DNA of 64,000 nt from the NCBI GenBank assembly GCA_934728065.1, contig CAKVDW010000006.1, positions 27,376 to 91,375 on the forward strand. Direction: 5' to 3'. The stretch comes from an uncultured Campylobacter sp. Lineage in GTDB: Bacteria; Campylobacterota; Campylobacteria; Campylobacterales; Campylobacteraceae. The translations under genes and the position numbers were made by a program. Positions 16,973 to 25,656 of this stretch are shown here, piece after piece (within the stretch, counting starts at the first letter, position 1; every line of letters starts with the position of its first letter). The notes under the pieces are model-generated. The model saw only the letters and a list, made by a program, of their open reading frames with translations. It searched no databases and was not told the DNA's origin.

Positions 16973-18082
16973 TCACCTTATAATTTTATTTTCAAGGAAA
17001 TTTGAAGCGATGGTAAAATTAAAAAAATCATACTCGCCGCTTATCTCACTTGCCATTAAATACAAAAAATGTGTTTTGTATTTATCTTTTCGTATTTTAG
17101 CATAATTTTGCTTGTTGTAAAGTTTATAAAACTTTGTGGATAAAAAATAAGCCTGACATTTAAACTGTCCTAAAAAGTTAAATTTATAAAAGCAAGCTCC
17201 GTCTATTTTGGAGGTAAAATCAAGCCAAAATAAATTTTCTTGCTGGGCTAAAAAATTTAAGTCCTGTCTAAACTCATCGCTTTTTTTATGATAACTCATC
17301 AAAGGAACGCACTCGCCTAAAGTAAGAATTTTTAGGGCTTTAGTGTTTATTTTTTCTTTTAAGCAAAGCTTTATAAGCCTTGCTATTACAGTAATGGCAA
17401 GTATAGTGCCTACACTGTGAGAACAGATAATGAGTTCATAATCTTTTTTTTCAGCATTCATTTTGAGCTTTTCATAAATTATATTCACAAAGTGCGCCAC
17501 TCTTTCATCGATGCGTTCTATCCTGCCTTGAGAATAACTAGAACAAAAAATGCAAATTCTACCCAGCCAAAAGGCTGCTGTTTTGTTACCTATTTTAAGG
17601 ATAAGTTTAGTGGCAAGATAAAGAACAAGTAAAGAAAAAAGCACAGCTATACTTGCGTGCGTAAAAGCACTTATGAAAGAAAAAGTCAAATAAATGATAA
17701 AAAAAACAAGCAAATAACTTAACAACACATAAAAAAAAGAATAAAAACCAGTGACTAAAGTAGGCTTGCACGCTTTGGCGAATTTGATAAAAAGTCCTGT
17801 GATGATATAAATTTTAAAAAAACTCAAACAGTCTTTGAGTATAGAAAAAATGCCCTTGTGCCAATTATCTTTAACTATATCATTCCACGCTAAAAAGGTA
17901 TAGTTGGTTTTACAATCTTTATTTTCAATGCTCCAAAAAGCCTCAAAGCCTTTAATTTGAACCTTTGAAAGCTCAAATTCTTGTTTTTTACCGTGTAAGC
18001 ATAAATTTTTTTTGAAAAGCGAATAATAAAATCTAAATCCTCTAGGGTCGTAACCTGCTATATAATAAACATCTCTAGTCAT
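16973..18082 (-). CDS. Membrane protein with a serine-hydrolase-like motif (Cj1412c-like)
   Basis: The 369-aa protein opens with a soluble stretch (VYYIAGYDPRGFRFYYSLFK). Two to three membrane segments follow in the middle (about residues 110-165, FYSFFYVLLSYLLVFFIIYL and IAVLFSLLVLYLATKLIL). The C-terminal half contains ELIICSHSVGTILAI. SHSVG fits the G-x-S-x-G-type nucleophile elbow of alpha/beta hydrolases, with Ser replacing the first Gly. The opening also resembles a lipase fold entry. It is the first gene of the P450 operon, so it may release or receive a lipid substrate. That function is inference. Confidence 0.7.
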   Translation of the reverse strand: MTRDVYYIAGYDPRGFRFYYSLFKKNLCLHGKKQEFELSKVQIKGFEAFWSIENKDCKTNYTFLAWNDIVKDNWHKGIFSILKDCLSFFKIYIITGLFIKFAKACKPTLVTGFYSFFYVLLSYLLVFFIIYLTFSFISAFTHASIAVLFSLLVLYLATKLILKIGNKTAAFWLGRICIFCSSYSQGRIERIDERVAHFVNIIYEKLKMNAEKKDYELIICSHSVGTILAITVIARLIKLCLKEKINTKALKILTLGECVPLMSYHKKSDEFRQDLNFLAQQENLFWLDFTSKIDGACFYKFNFLGQFKCQAYFLSTKFYKLYNKQNYAKIRKDKYKTHFLYLMASEISGEYDFFNFTIASNFLENKIIR

Positions 18083-18262
18083 TTTTCCCTACTTTTAAAA
18101 CTCATACAATCTTATCTTTATAAGGTTATTTTGTCAATAAATCCTTGAAACTGTGTAAATTAAATTTATAAATTATTTATATGGAATGATTTTTGCTTGT
18201 TTGTTTTAAGGGCTTTTTAACCAAAATTTTCCTATCCTTACATAAAACTTTTTAGGTGTTTT

Positions 18263-19693
18263 ATGGATATAGTTTTACTTGGTGGCAGCAATTCAGTGCT
18301 TAAGAACGGCTTAAAAAATGGACTTGGAAAGGGGGCTTTAGCTAATTATTCTTTAGGTAATAGCACTTCTTTGCAAAATCTTTACGAGCTTATTAGACAC
18401 GAAAAAGACATTCAAAATGCTAAACTCATCGTCAGCGAATCAAATGTCAATGACATTTTATCCCTTCAAAACTCTAATGCAAAGCCTGATATTATCCACA
18501 ACAATATAGCTTTATTTTACGAAACGCTTTCTTGCTTTTCTCAAAAGGTTATTGTGTTGATTTTGCCTTTAGCAAATTCTCAAAAATATGAATTTGTCAA
18601 TGAATGGCATAGAAAAAATATCTCAAAGTATGGATTTAACTTTATAGATTTGGATAAATATTTTACCCAAAACAAACTCAAAGACTTTTACGCCCCCTTT
18701 GGCTCTCACCCTCTGCCAAAGGCTATGGAGCTTTTGGGTGAAAATATACTCGCTCAAATTCAAAACCTTTCAAATCACATTAAAAACGAAGGCTCAAATA
18801 AATTTAAGGTTCTTAAACTTGCAAACCCAACAAAACCCTTAAAGCTCATCAAAAAAGAAAACTCGGCATTTTGCGAAGAAGCCTTTAGGCTTGTTGATAG
18901 CATTTGTTTGCAAAAAGATTTTAAGGGCTATAAGCTTTTAGGAATTCACAGTTGGAATGAGGAAGAAAAAGGCGTTGCAAGTTTTAAAGAGCAGTATTCA
19001 AATCTCAATTTAAGCAACAAGGACAAATCCTTAAATTTAAAAATACAAACCCTCAACTGCTTTTATGATTTAAATGAGGATTTTATTATGGATGAACAAA
19101 GTCTTATAAGCACTTTTAAACAAAAAGCAAAAAATGAGTGTGAGCTTGATTATACCGACATAATTTCTTTATTTTTATTTAAAAAAGGCGAATTTAGCTT
19201 AAAAACAGCGCAAAAAGCTTATGACTGTGGCTTTCTTATCCCGCCATTTGAGCTTTATAAGGAACTTATTGAGGAATATGAACAAACTAAAGCTTTTCTT
19301 GCAGAACTTGAGCTTAATAAGCTAAAAGCTTTTATCCAAGAAAATGGACTAACTCAGGCTTATCTTACGCAAAATAAGCCGTGCGGGGCTTTAAATTTGG
19401 TAAAAAGAGAATTAAATTATATTTTAGGCGAACTCATCATCAAGTATTCAAAAAAATCTTGGCAAAAGCTCTTTTTGCCTTTTATTTTATTTGCGGCAAA
19501 AAGGCGTCATAAAGAAAGCAAAATAACAAATATCTATGCTTTTAGTGATTTTGCGCCAGCCTTAAGGGCAAGAAACCACCTTGCTTACAAGCTTGGCACA
19601 GCTTATTTAAAAGCTTGTAAAAAGCCCTTGGGCTGTTTTAGTCTGCCTAAAAAACTCAAACAAATCGCCAAAGAACACAAGCCATTAATTTAA
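18263..19693 (+). CDS. SGNH-hydrolase-like protein in the capsule region
   Basis: The N-terminal 180 residues look like a GDSL/SGNH esterase fold. MDIVLLGGSNSVLKNGL holds the GxSNS block I Ser, LIVSESNVND is a block III-like Asn, and DFYAPFGSHPLP resembles the DxxH block V. The remaining 290 residues are unassigned, with helical stretches. SGNH proteins near surface-polysaccharide genes often add or remove O-acetyl groups or other esters. The gene is convergent with kpsS, overlapping it by 9 bp, and divergent from the P450 operon. It has no signal peptide, so it is probably cytoplasmic or membrane-associated. Confidence 0.6.
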   Translation: MDIVLLGGSNSVLKNGLKNGLGKGALANYSLGNSTSLQNLYELIRHEKDIQNAKLIVSESNVNDILSLQNSNAKPDIIHNNIALFYETLSCFSQKVIVLILPLANSQKYEFVNEWHRKNISKYGFNFIDLDKYFTQNKLKDFYAPFGSHPLPKAMELLGENILAQIQNLSNHIKNEGSNKFKVLKLANPTKPLKLIKKENSAFCEEAFRLVDSICLQKDFKGYKLLGIHSWNEEEKGVASFKEQYSNLNLSNKDKSLNLKIQTLNCFYDLNEDFIMDEQSLISTFKQKAKNECELDYTDIISLFLFKKGEFSLKTAQKAYDCGFLIPPFELYKELIEEYEQTKAFLAELELNKLKAFIQENGLTQAYLTQNKPCGALNLVKRELNYILGELIIKYSKKSWQKLFLPFILFAAKRRHKESKITNIYAFSDFAPALRARNHLAYKLGTAYLKACKKPLGCFSLPKKLKQIAKEHKPLI

Positions 19694-20869
19694 AAAATCG
19701 CTTTTATAAAAATTTCCATTGATTTGATTTGTATGAATGAGATAATTTCTTAATTTTAAGCAAAGGCTTTGATTAGGCTTGTTTTTTTGAGCTTCTTTCC
19801 AAAACAAATCCAAAGGCTTTTGATAGCTTAATTCTTCTATATCATAAAAAGCATCTCCACAAATCTTAACAGGACAGTGATGATACAGTGCCGAAAAACC
19901 AACTGTTGAGTTTATAACCACACAGCCTAAAGCGTTATTTAAAAGGGTTGGCAGGTGATTATCGTGCGTATAAAAAACTCTATTTTGAATGTTATGCTGT
20001 TTGCTTAAATTCTCAATCAATAAGCCATAATTCTTATATCCTCTATCCATAGGATGATGCTTAAAGACTAAATAATGATTATTTGCTGCATTTTTGGCAA
20101 AGGAATTTAAAGCATTTTTAATGAAATGCTCTATATTTTTACCCTTGTAATGCTTTGTGATTTGCGTGTCATTATGCACTTGTAAAATGGCAACAAAATA
20201 TTTATGCTTAAGAGTGCTTTCAAGGCTTTGTTTGATTTTTTTTTCGCTGATTTGATAAAAATATTTTCTGTATAAGGATTTAAACCAAAAAATACATTCT
20301 AAAGGATTTAAAGAACGGTGATGAAGTTTGTTGTTGTAAAAAATAGCTAACAAAAAAGCAAAAAGCCAATACCAAAAAGCATAAAACGCCATAATGCTAA
20401 AAGAACCTTTTATGTCATTTTCTGACAAGGAATTTAGCTTTAGGTTAAGATAAAATTCTTTATTTTTGGGCATTTTTGAATTTGCATTCACACCGTCTTT
20501 CTCAAAGGTGATGAAATTTGGGCGCAAATAACCCTCTTCAAAGATATAAATGCCTATTTTTAAGCGTTTGGCTAATTTTATAGCCAAAGTATGTAAGGGA
20601 CGACAATCATTATAAGCGATGATATAATCAATCTTATTTTCTTGGCAGTAACGAGTAAAAAAATACCTAAAATGCTTAAAATTTTGCCTATAAACATCAG
20701 CATTAAAAGGGTAAAATATCTTATCTCCGCCGTTAAAATTAAGCTTAAATATTTTAGCTTTTTCTTTTTGTAATCTTTTTGAAAGCTTATAAAAAAAGGG
20801 GCCCACAGGACCTTGCAAGAGCAAAATGTTTTTATTTTGAAATTCTTGTATTTTTTGATTAAAATCCAT
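19685..20869 (-). CDS. kpsS: Capsule linker Kdo transferase KpsS
   Basis: The 394-aa protein begins with NILLLQGPVGPFFYKLSKRL, the typical KpsS/LipB start. It also carries IFEEGYLRPNFITFEKDGVN and, near the end, VVINSTVGFSALYHHCPV, motifs shared with the capsule beta-Kdo transferase families. With KpsC it is known to build the poly-Kdo linker on lyso-phosphatidylglycerol for ABC-transporter-dependent capsules. It lies 7 bp downstream of kpsC in one operon. Order and orientation match C. jejuni Cj1413c-Cj1414c. Confidence 0.9.
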   Translation of the reverse strand: MDFNQKIQEFQNKNILLLQGPVGPFFYKLSKRLQKEKAKIFKLNFNGGDKIFYPFNADVYRQNFKHFRYFFTRYCQENKIDYIIAYNDCRPLHTLAIKLAKRLKIGIYIFEEGYLRPNFITFEKDGVNANSKMPKNKEFYLNLKLNSLSENDIKGSFSIMAFYAFWYWLFAFLLAIFYNNKLHHRSLNPLECIFWFKSLYRKYFYQISEKKIKQSLESTLKHKYFVAILQVHNDTQITKHYKGKNIEHFIKNALNSFAKNAANNHYLVFKHHPMDRGYKNYGLLIENLSKQHNIQNRVFYTHDNHLPTLLNNALGCVVINSTVGFSALYHHCPVKICGDAFYDIEELSYQKPLDLFWKEAQKNKPNQSLCLKLRNYLIHTNQINGNFYKSDFLN

Positions 20870-20876
20870 AGCTCAT

Positions 20877-22931
20877 CTACCAAATCATAAATTTTTCATA
20901 AATTCGTCTTATCTTTCTTAGACTAAAATTTCTAAAATCATTCATTATTTTAAGCCACTTCTTTGAAAAATATGCTCTTTGTAAATAAAGTATTGTATCT
21001 AAACAAAGCTCAATTTCACATAAATTTTTATCTTTTATGCTAATATATCTTGGATACAAGATTAAAGTCCCAGCTACAAGCTCTTCAAGGCAAAGCTTTC
21101 TGCTCCTACGCTCACAAACTCTTTTATCAAAGCTTAATCCCCACCCCGCATAAAAAGGCATTCCATATACAACCACTTTCTTTCTTCTTAAAATCGCCTC
21201 AAAACCAACTGTTGAAGTTATGGTATGCACCTCATCAACTGCTTCAAGGCAACTGTGAATGCTGATGTCCTCTTTAAACACCTCATCACAAAATTCTAAA
21301 ATCACTTTTTCATCTTTTAAGCCCTTCCTGTTGCCACTTAACACATCAGGGTGAGGCTTAAAAAGAATGTAAGCATCTTTGTTTTCCCTACGCACCCACT
21401 CAATAAGCTCTTTAGTGCTTAAATTAAAACCGCCCAAAATCATCGAAGCATCATCCTCAACCTGAGCAGCAACAAGAATAACCCTTTGTCCTTTACTGTT
21501 TTTAAGATTCAGCTGGCTGTGTTTGGCGTTGTTGTATTTAGAAATTTTATTTTCTACAAGGGTATGAATGAGTTTTTTTGCCCTTTGAAGCAAATTTTCA
21601 TCAAAGTGGTGATTTTGCAAAAGCTCTTCTAAATCACTCGCTTCGTTTGGATTGATAAAGGGTGTTTTGCTATCAACAACCAAAGAATACGCCCTTGTTA
21701 AATCAGAACCTAAAGCAACAGAACGAACAAAGCCATCTTCTACAAAAAACACTCCTATATCCTTGCTTACAAACTCGTAAATGTCTTTTTTGCTAAAACG
21801 GTTGCCCCAAATGAAAATTTTATCATTTTTATTAAGCTTAAATTTAAGCAATTGCTGGGGCGAATTTAAAAAGGTGATTTTGTTATTTTTAGCCCTAAAA
21901 AAAGGCTTGACAAAATGCCTTTTCCATAAACTAAAGCCCAAAAAAAACAAGCCATTTGAATTGACCTGTTCTATTTTTTTGTATTTATAAATGGTATTTA
22001 TGGTGTCAAAAATATCGCTTTTTTGCGCCAAATAAGGATTAAAATAGCTTGTATAAAGCAAATAAGCGGCTGCAAAAACTTCTTCAACAGTTCTTTTTTG
22101 CACCCTTCTTAAACATTGTATTTTATCTTGAGTTAGCCCCCAACCAGCATAAAAAGGCATTCCATAACACACACACTCGCAACCACAAAGCAAGGCTTCA
22201 AAACCCATACCCGAAGTTTTGGTATAAACCTTGTCAAAATGCTTTAAAAGGGCTATGGGATTGTAATTTTTATCGATAATTTTGATATTTTTAGGCAAAT
22301 CGCTCATCTTAAAATCGCTTTTTTTCTTTCCTATAAGCACATCTGGGTGAATTTTAAGGTAAATTTGAGCATTTTCTTTTAAGGCATCTTTTATCATCTT
22401 TAGGGTGCTAAAATCTTGGCTTAAGCCATATTTTAAAGAAGCATCATTTGCGCTTTGAGTGATGATTAAAACGCGTTTTTCTTTAGCTTTAAAAAAATCC
22501 TCTGGCAGGGCTATGGTGTCATTATACTTGCTGATTTCATAGCGTTTAATAAGTTTTATGGCATCTTTAGCCCTATCAAGCAAAGCCTTATCGCTTTTAA
22601 ATTCATATTCATTGAGTATTTTTTCAAGTTTTGAAGCCTGCGTGGCATCATAATAAATCCCCAAATCATCGCTCACCAAACTAAAACTTGGGCTACTGTT
22701 TATGCCAAGTCCTAAAGAGCGAATAAAACCGTCCTCTAAAAGCACAAATTTACTCTTATGCTTTTTGGCGAGTTTTACAGCCTTAAATCCAGACCTTTTG
22801 CGTCCCCAGCCATAAAAAATGCTCTTTTCATCAAATTTTTTCCAAAACGCGTAAGGTTTAATGTCTAAAAAATTTTTAACACTATCAATCAAACGCCAAG
22901 AAGTTGAATACGCACTCACACCAGCAACCAC
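20877..22931 (-). CDS. kpsC: Capsule linker Kdo transferase KpsC (two-module)
   Basis: A 684-aa protein built of two similar halves. Residues 1 to about 330 have YGWGRKRSGFKAVK, LLEDGFIRSLGLG and CYGMPFYAGWGLT. Residues about 340-684 repeat the pattern with IWGNRFSKKD, FVEDGFVRSVALGSD and VYGMPFYAGWGLS. Both halves keep KIHPD/FKPHPDVL and a TSxxGFEA glycosyltransferase motif. KpsC is known as a dual beta-Kdo transferase that alternates linkages in the poly-Kdo linker. In C. jejuni the next genes would be the capsule sugar genes. Here the neighbour is a DNA ligase. Confidence 0.93.
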   Translation of the reverse strand: MVAGVSAYSTSWRLIDSVKNFLDIKPYAFWKKFDEKSIFYGWGRKRSGFKAVKLAKKHKSKFVLLEDGFIRSLGLGINSSPSFSLVSDDLGIYYDATQASKLEKILNEYEFKSDKALLDRAKDAIKLIKRYEISKYNDTIALPEDFFKAKEKRVLIITQSANDASLKYGLSQDFSTLKMIKDALKENAQIYLKIHPDVLIGKKKSDFKMSDLPKNIKIIDKNYNPIALLKHFDKVYTKTSGMGFEALLCGCECVCYGMPFYAGWGLTQDKIQCLRRVQKRTVEEVFAAAYLLYTSYFNPYLAQKSDIFDTINTIYKYKKIEQVNSNGLFFLGFSLWKRHFVKPFFRAKNNKITFLNSPQQLLKFKLNKNDKIFIWGNRFSKKDIYEFVSKDIGVFFVEDGFVRSVALGSDLTRAYSLVVDSKTPFINPNEASDLEELLQNHHFDENLLQRAKKLIHTLVENKISKYNNAKHSQLNLKNSKGQRVILVAAQVEDDASMILGGFNLSTKELIEWVRRENKDAYILFKPHPDVLSGNRKGLKDEKVILEFCDEVFKEDISIHSCLEAVDEVHTITSTVGFEAILRRKKVVVYGMPFYAGWGLSFDKRVCERRSRKLCLEELVAGTLILYPRYISIKDKNLCEIELCLDTILYLQRAYFSKKWLKIMNDFRNFSLRKIRRIYEKFMIW

Positions 22932-23079
22932 TTTTTTTAAAATAATTATAGTATTTTTTAACTTAAAAAAAAGCTTTGTTTAAGCTTTATGTCAATGAAT
23001 ATTCAATTTAAAACATAAATTTAGACTTTGCATTTAGTTTTTTTTGAAATTTGTAGCATAATTTATGATGATAAAATCA

Positions 23080-23967
23080 TCACCGTGGATTATAAGGGCG
23101 CAAAAACACAGGAAATTTCGGCACGCCGTTTTTAGTGTAGCCGTTAAATTTATAAGTGATGAGTGAATTTATAGGCGGTGGGTTTTCGCGCTCTTTGTCG
23201 CTAAAACCAGAGCCGATTTTAAAGCGGACAAGTTTTGTTTTGCCTGTCTTAAAATCGCTAGTATTTTCTTTGATAATAATTTCTTGCTCGCAAGTGATAG
23301 AGCCAAGTTTGTGTGCAAATTTTCCCTTACCTGCGTTGTGCGCGATGACTTTGCATTCGCTATCCTCGTAAATTTTAAGCTTCATCGCATTTTTAGTGCG
23401 AAAATTTTCATAAGGGGCTGAATTTTTACGCACAACTAAACCCTCTCCGCCTGATTTAACAACGCGTTGCAAGGCTTTGTTAAGCTCATCTTTGCTTTTA
23501 ATAGGCGTTTGGGCGATGATAAAAAGCGGATAAGTTTCTTTTTGCGCCTTTTTTAAAGCGTTAAGATAGCTTTCAAACACTTCAAGCCTTTGCGTGAGCG
23601 TGCCTGTGGCATTTGGCACATCAAAGACAAAGTATTTGACCTTTTGCCACGCCTCACACTTGCTTTGGCTCACCGCACTCAGCGTTTCTTCAAATTTATT
23701 TTTAGCTATGTAAAGCTCTCCGTCCAGCGCAAAGGGCGGAAAATTTTGAGTAAAACAATGTGGGGCGGCAAATTTCTTGCCTGAGCGAGATTTTAAGGCT
23801 ACGCCGTCCCACAAAGCCCGCACTCCATCAAGTTTTTCACTCATCGCATAACCATCAAATGAGCCATTTTCAAGCAAATTTTCATCAAAATTCACAAGCG
23901 CAAACACCTCGCATTTGGCATTTACGCAAATAAGCAAAAACGCAAAGATAAGATAAGCTTTTTTCAC
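23080..23967 (-). CDS. Periplasmic ATP-dependent DNA ligase (LigE-like)
   Basis: The 295-aa protein starts with a cleavable signal peptide (MKKAYLIFAFLLICVNAKC). The nucleotidyltransferase domain has the adenylation motif SEKLDGVRALWDG (KxDG), FALDGELY, GGEGLVVRKNSAPYE and KLKIYED. A short OB-fold follows (KTKLVRFKIGSGFSDKER). Minimal secreted ligases of this type (LigE) are known in Neisseria, Haemophilus and Campylobacter. They are thought to act on DNA outside the cytoplasm, in uptake or biofilm DNA. ATG 23967 has AAGGAGT in front. It follows the arginase-like gene by about 15 bp, so the two may be cotranscribed. Confidence 0.9.
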   Translation of the reverse strand: MKKAYLIFAFLLICVNAKCEVFALVNFDENLLENGSFDGYAMSEKLDGVRALWDGVALKSRSGKKFAAPHCFTQNFPPFALDGELYIAKNKFEETLSAVSQSKCEAWQKVKYFVFDVPNATGTLTQRLEVFESYLNALKKAQKETYPLFIIAQTPIKSKDELNKALQRVVKSGGEGLVVRKNSAPYENFRTKNAMKLKIYEDSECKVIAHNAGKGKFAHKLGSITCEQEIIIKENTSDFKTGKTKLVRFKIGSGFSDKERENPPPINSLITYKFNGYTKNGVPKFPVFLRPYNPR

Positions 23968-23982
23968 TTTTACTCCTTAAAT

Positions 23983-25024
23983 TCACTCTTTAATGAGCGG
24001 TAAATTTGAAAGCAATTCTTTGAGTTTGATTTGCACCTTTGGCAAATGCTCGGCTACGCTAAGCCCTACGACTTGGGTGTTTTGGCTTATTAAATTTATA
24101 GCATTTATCACATTTACCACGCTTAAAATGCCTGTATTGCCAACAGCTGCGTAAAGTTCTTTGGGGTCTAAAACATCTAAATCAAGATGAATGAGTGCCT
24201 TTTTCGCCCCGCTTTTTGCCAGCCACGCGTGAATCTCACTCATCGCCTTTGCCTCATTAGCGAGTATATCTTTGCCCCAAATGGCTTGTATGCCTAAACT
24301 CTCGCGCCTGTCGTTATAGTGCTGCGCTTCGTTTGAATTTAGCCCTATAAAAAGGACATTTTGTGGCTTTATGTGAGCAGGAAGTGCGAATTCATCGCTT
24401 AAAGTTTTATCCCCAACTAAGCCACTCACCGCCATTGCGTGATAGCCCTTGTAAAAATCGTCCCCAGCCACTCCCAAATCAGGGTGCGCATCAATCCAAA
24501 TCATCGCTACTTCGTCTTTGTATTTTTCAGCAAGATAGCTAAAAGGCGCGACAGATACGGCGCACTCGCCCCCAAGAGTAAGAATTTTGGCTGGATTTTT
24601 AGCCCGCAAAAGCTCAAAAGCCTTTTTAGTTTGCTCTTGCAAGATGAATTTGTCGATAATGCCATCTTGTGCTAGCCTTTTGCCGCTCTCATCGCTTTCA
24701 TACTCCACGCTAATAGGCACTACGGCGGTGTTTTTTGTCTAAATTCTCATTTAAATTTGAAACGAGCAAATTTAAAATTTGCGCGCCCAAAATATAGCCT
24801 TTTGCCGCCTCGCTTGGCTTTAAATCCTTAAAAAACGCCGCTATATCCCCGCCTTGCCACTGCGGATAAACTAGCTTTAAGGTCTCATTTTGCATTGTTT
24901 GCTCCTTTGCTTTGTCTTGGTTTGAAACCTTGTCTTTGGCTTGTGTTGATGAATCACAAGCAACTACAAATACCGCTAATGCGCCTAAAAACATAAATTT
25001 GGCACATTTTAATACCTTGTCCAT
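23983..25024 (-). pseudogene. Arginase-family (ureohydrolase) lipoprotein, broken by a one-base frameshift
   Basis: The first frame begins at ATG 25024 with a lipoprotein signal (FMFLGALAVFVVAC, lipobox VVAC), a spacer, then the ureohydrolase N-terminus (KLVYPQWQGGDIAAFF). It fails at a run of six A on the coding strand (T at 24731-24736). With five A it reads LDKNTAVVPISVEYESDE and continues into the rest of the enzyme: LTLGGECAVSVAPF, IWIDAHPDLG and LIHLDLDVLDP. The corrected protein is about 346 aa. The Asp/His metal ligands DAHPD and DLDVLDP are kept, but the usual first His (GGDH) is Cys (GGEC). A lipoprotein ureohydrolase would act outside the cytoplasm. AAGGAG precedes the ATG at 25024. 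Confidence 0.7.
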
Positions 25025-25060
25025 TCTCGCTCCTTTCAAAAACGAAATTTTGTAAAGGTT

Positions 25061-25066
25061 ATTATA
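25061..25066 (-). promoter_or_regulatory. Arginase-like gene promoter -10
   Basis: TATAAT on the minus strand (ATTATA on plus) lies 37 bp before the ATG. Two copies of a palindromic repeat lie just upstream of it. Confidence 0.6.
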
Positions 25067-25077
25067 GTGCTTTTTTA

Positions 25078-25122
25078 TAAATGCTTTACGAAAAAATTTG
25101 TAAATGCTTTACAAAAAAATTT
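25078..25122. repeat. Tandem palindromic repeat, operator candidate
   Basis: TAAATGCTTTACGAAAAAATTT (25078-25099) is repeated at 25101-25122 with one mismatch, a period of 23 bp. The second copy lies within the palindrome TGTAAATGCTTTACA (25099-25113). The pair sits directly upstream of the -10 of the arginase-like gene, about two helical turns apart. Confidence 0.65.
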
Positions 25123-25123
25123 A

Positions 25124-25600
25124 TTATCTTTTGCTCGTCATTTGATAACTCTCTTCAACAAGCTTTTTTAAGGTTGTTAAATTCACGCTTTCATCTAGCT
25201 TTATGGTGAGCCAGTGCTTTTTGTTCATATGATAAGCGCGAAAAAAGCTCGCATTATCCACTAAATCATCGATGATTTTAGGCTTTGCTTTGACATTCAT
25301 AATGTTGATGATTTCATCTGTTTCAAGCCCTAATTTACGGGCATTTAAAGCCATTACAAGCGCATACCATTTTTTGTTTTCTTTGTGGCGAAAGATAGCC
25401 GAATTTGGCGAGTCAAGCCACAAAAATTCAAGCTCATCGCCATAATGCTCTTTGATATGCTCGATGATTTGCCTTGCGCGCGCATTTTCAAAGATATTTT
25501 TGTAATTTTTAACGCGATTTAGCAAAATCTCTTTTTCAAAGGCTCTTTTTTGCTCAAATTTGGTGTCGTAGTTTGAATTTTGGCAAGTTTTTTTCATCAT
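25124..25600 (-). CDS. MmcQ/YjbR-family protein
   Basis: The C-terminal 110 residues fit the MmcQ/YjbR fold (CyaY-like, double-wing DNA-binding): a cluster around FLWLDSPNSAIFRHKENKKWYALVM, then KPKIIDDLV, FFRAYHMNKKHWLTIKLDES and KLVEESYQMT. The N-terminal 50 residues are helical (KRAFEKEILLNRVKNYKNIF), as in fuller family members. The biochemical function of the family is not established. The start was chosen at ATG 25600 (MMKKTCQN), with AAGGATAAT in front. It lies 57 bp after the nitroreductase stop, possibly in one operon. Confidence 0.8.
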   Translation of the reverse strand: MMKKTCQNSNYDTKFEQKRAFEKEILLNRVKNYKNIFENARARQIIEHIKEHYGDELEFLWLDSPNSAIFRHKENKKWYALVMALNARKLGLETDEIINIMNVKAKPKIIDDLVDNASFFRAYHMNKKHWLTIKLDESVNLTTLKKLVEESYQMTSKR

Positions 25601-25656
25601 TATCCTTTGGGCGAATTCGGCACAATTCGCCCTTTTGGTGTAAAAATTTGCAAGTT

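Noticed and set aside
24710-25039. Separate 109-aa lipoprotein gene
   Set aside because: Its C-terminal half is the N-terminus of the ureohydrolase; a one-base change joins the two frames.
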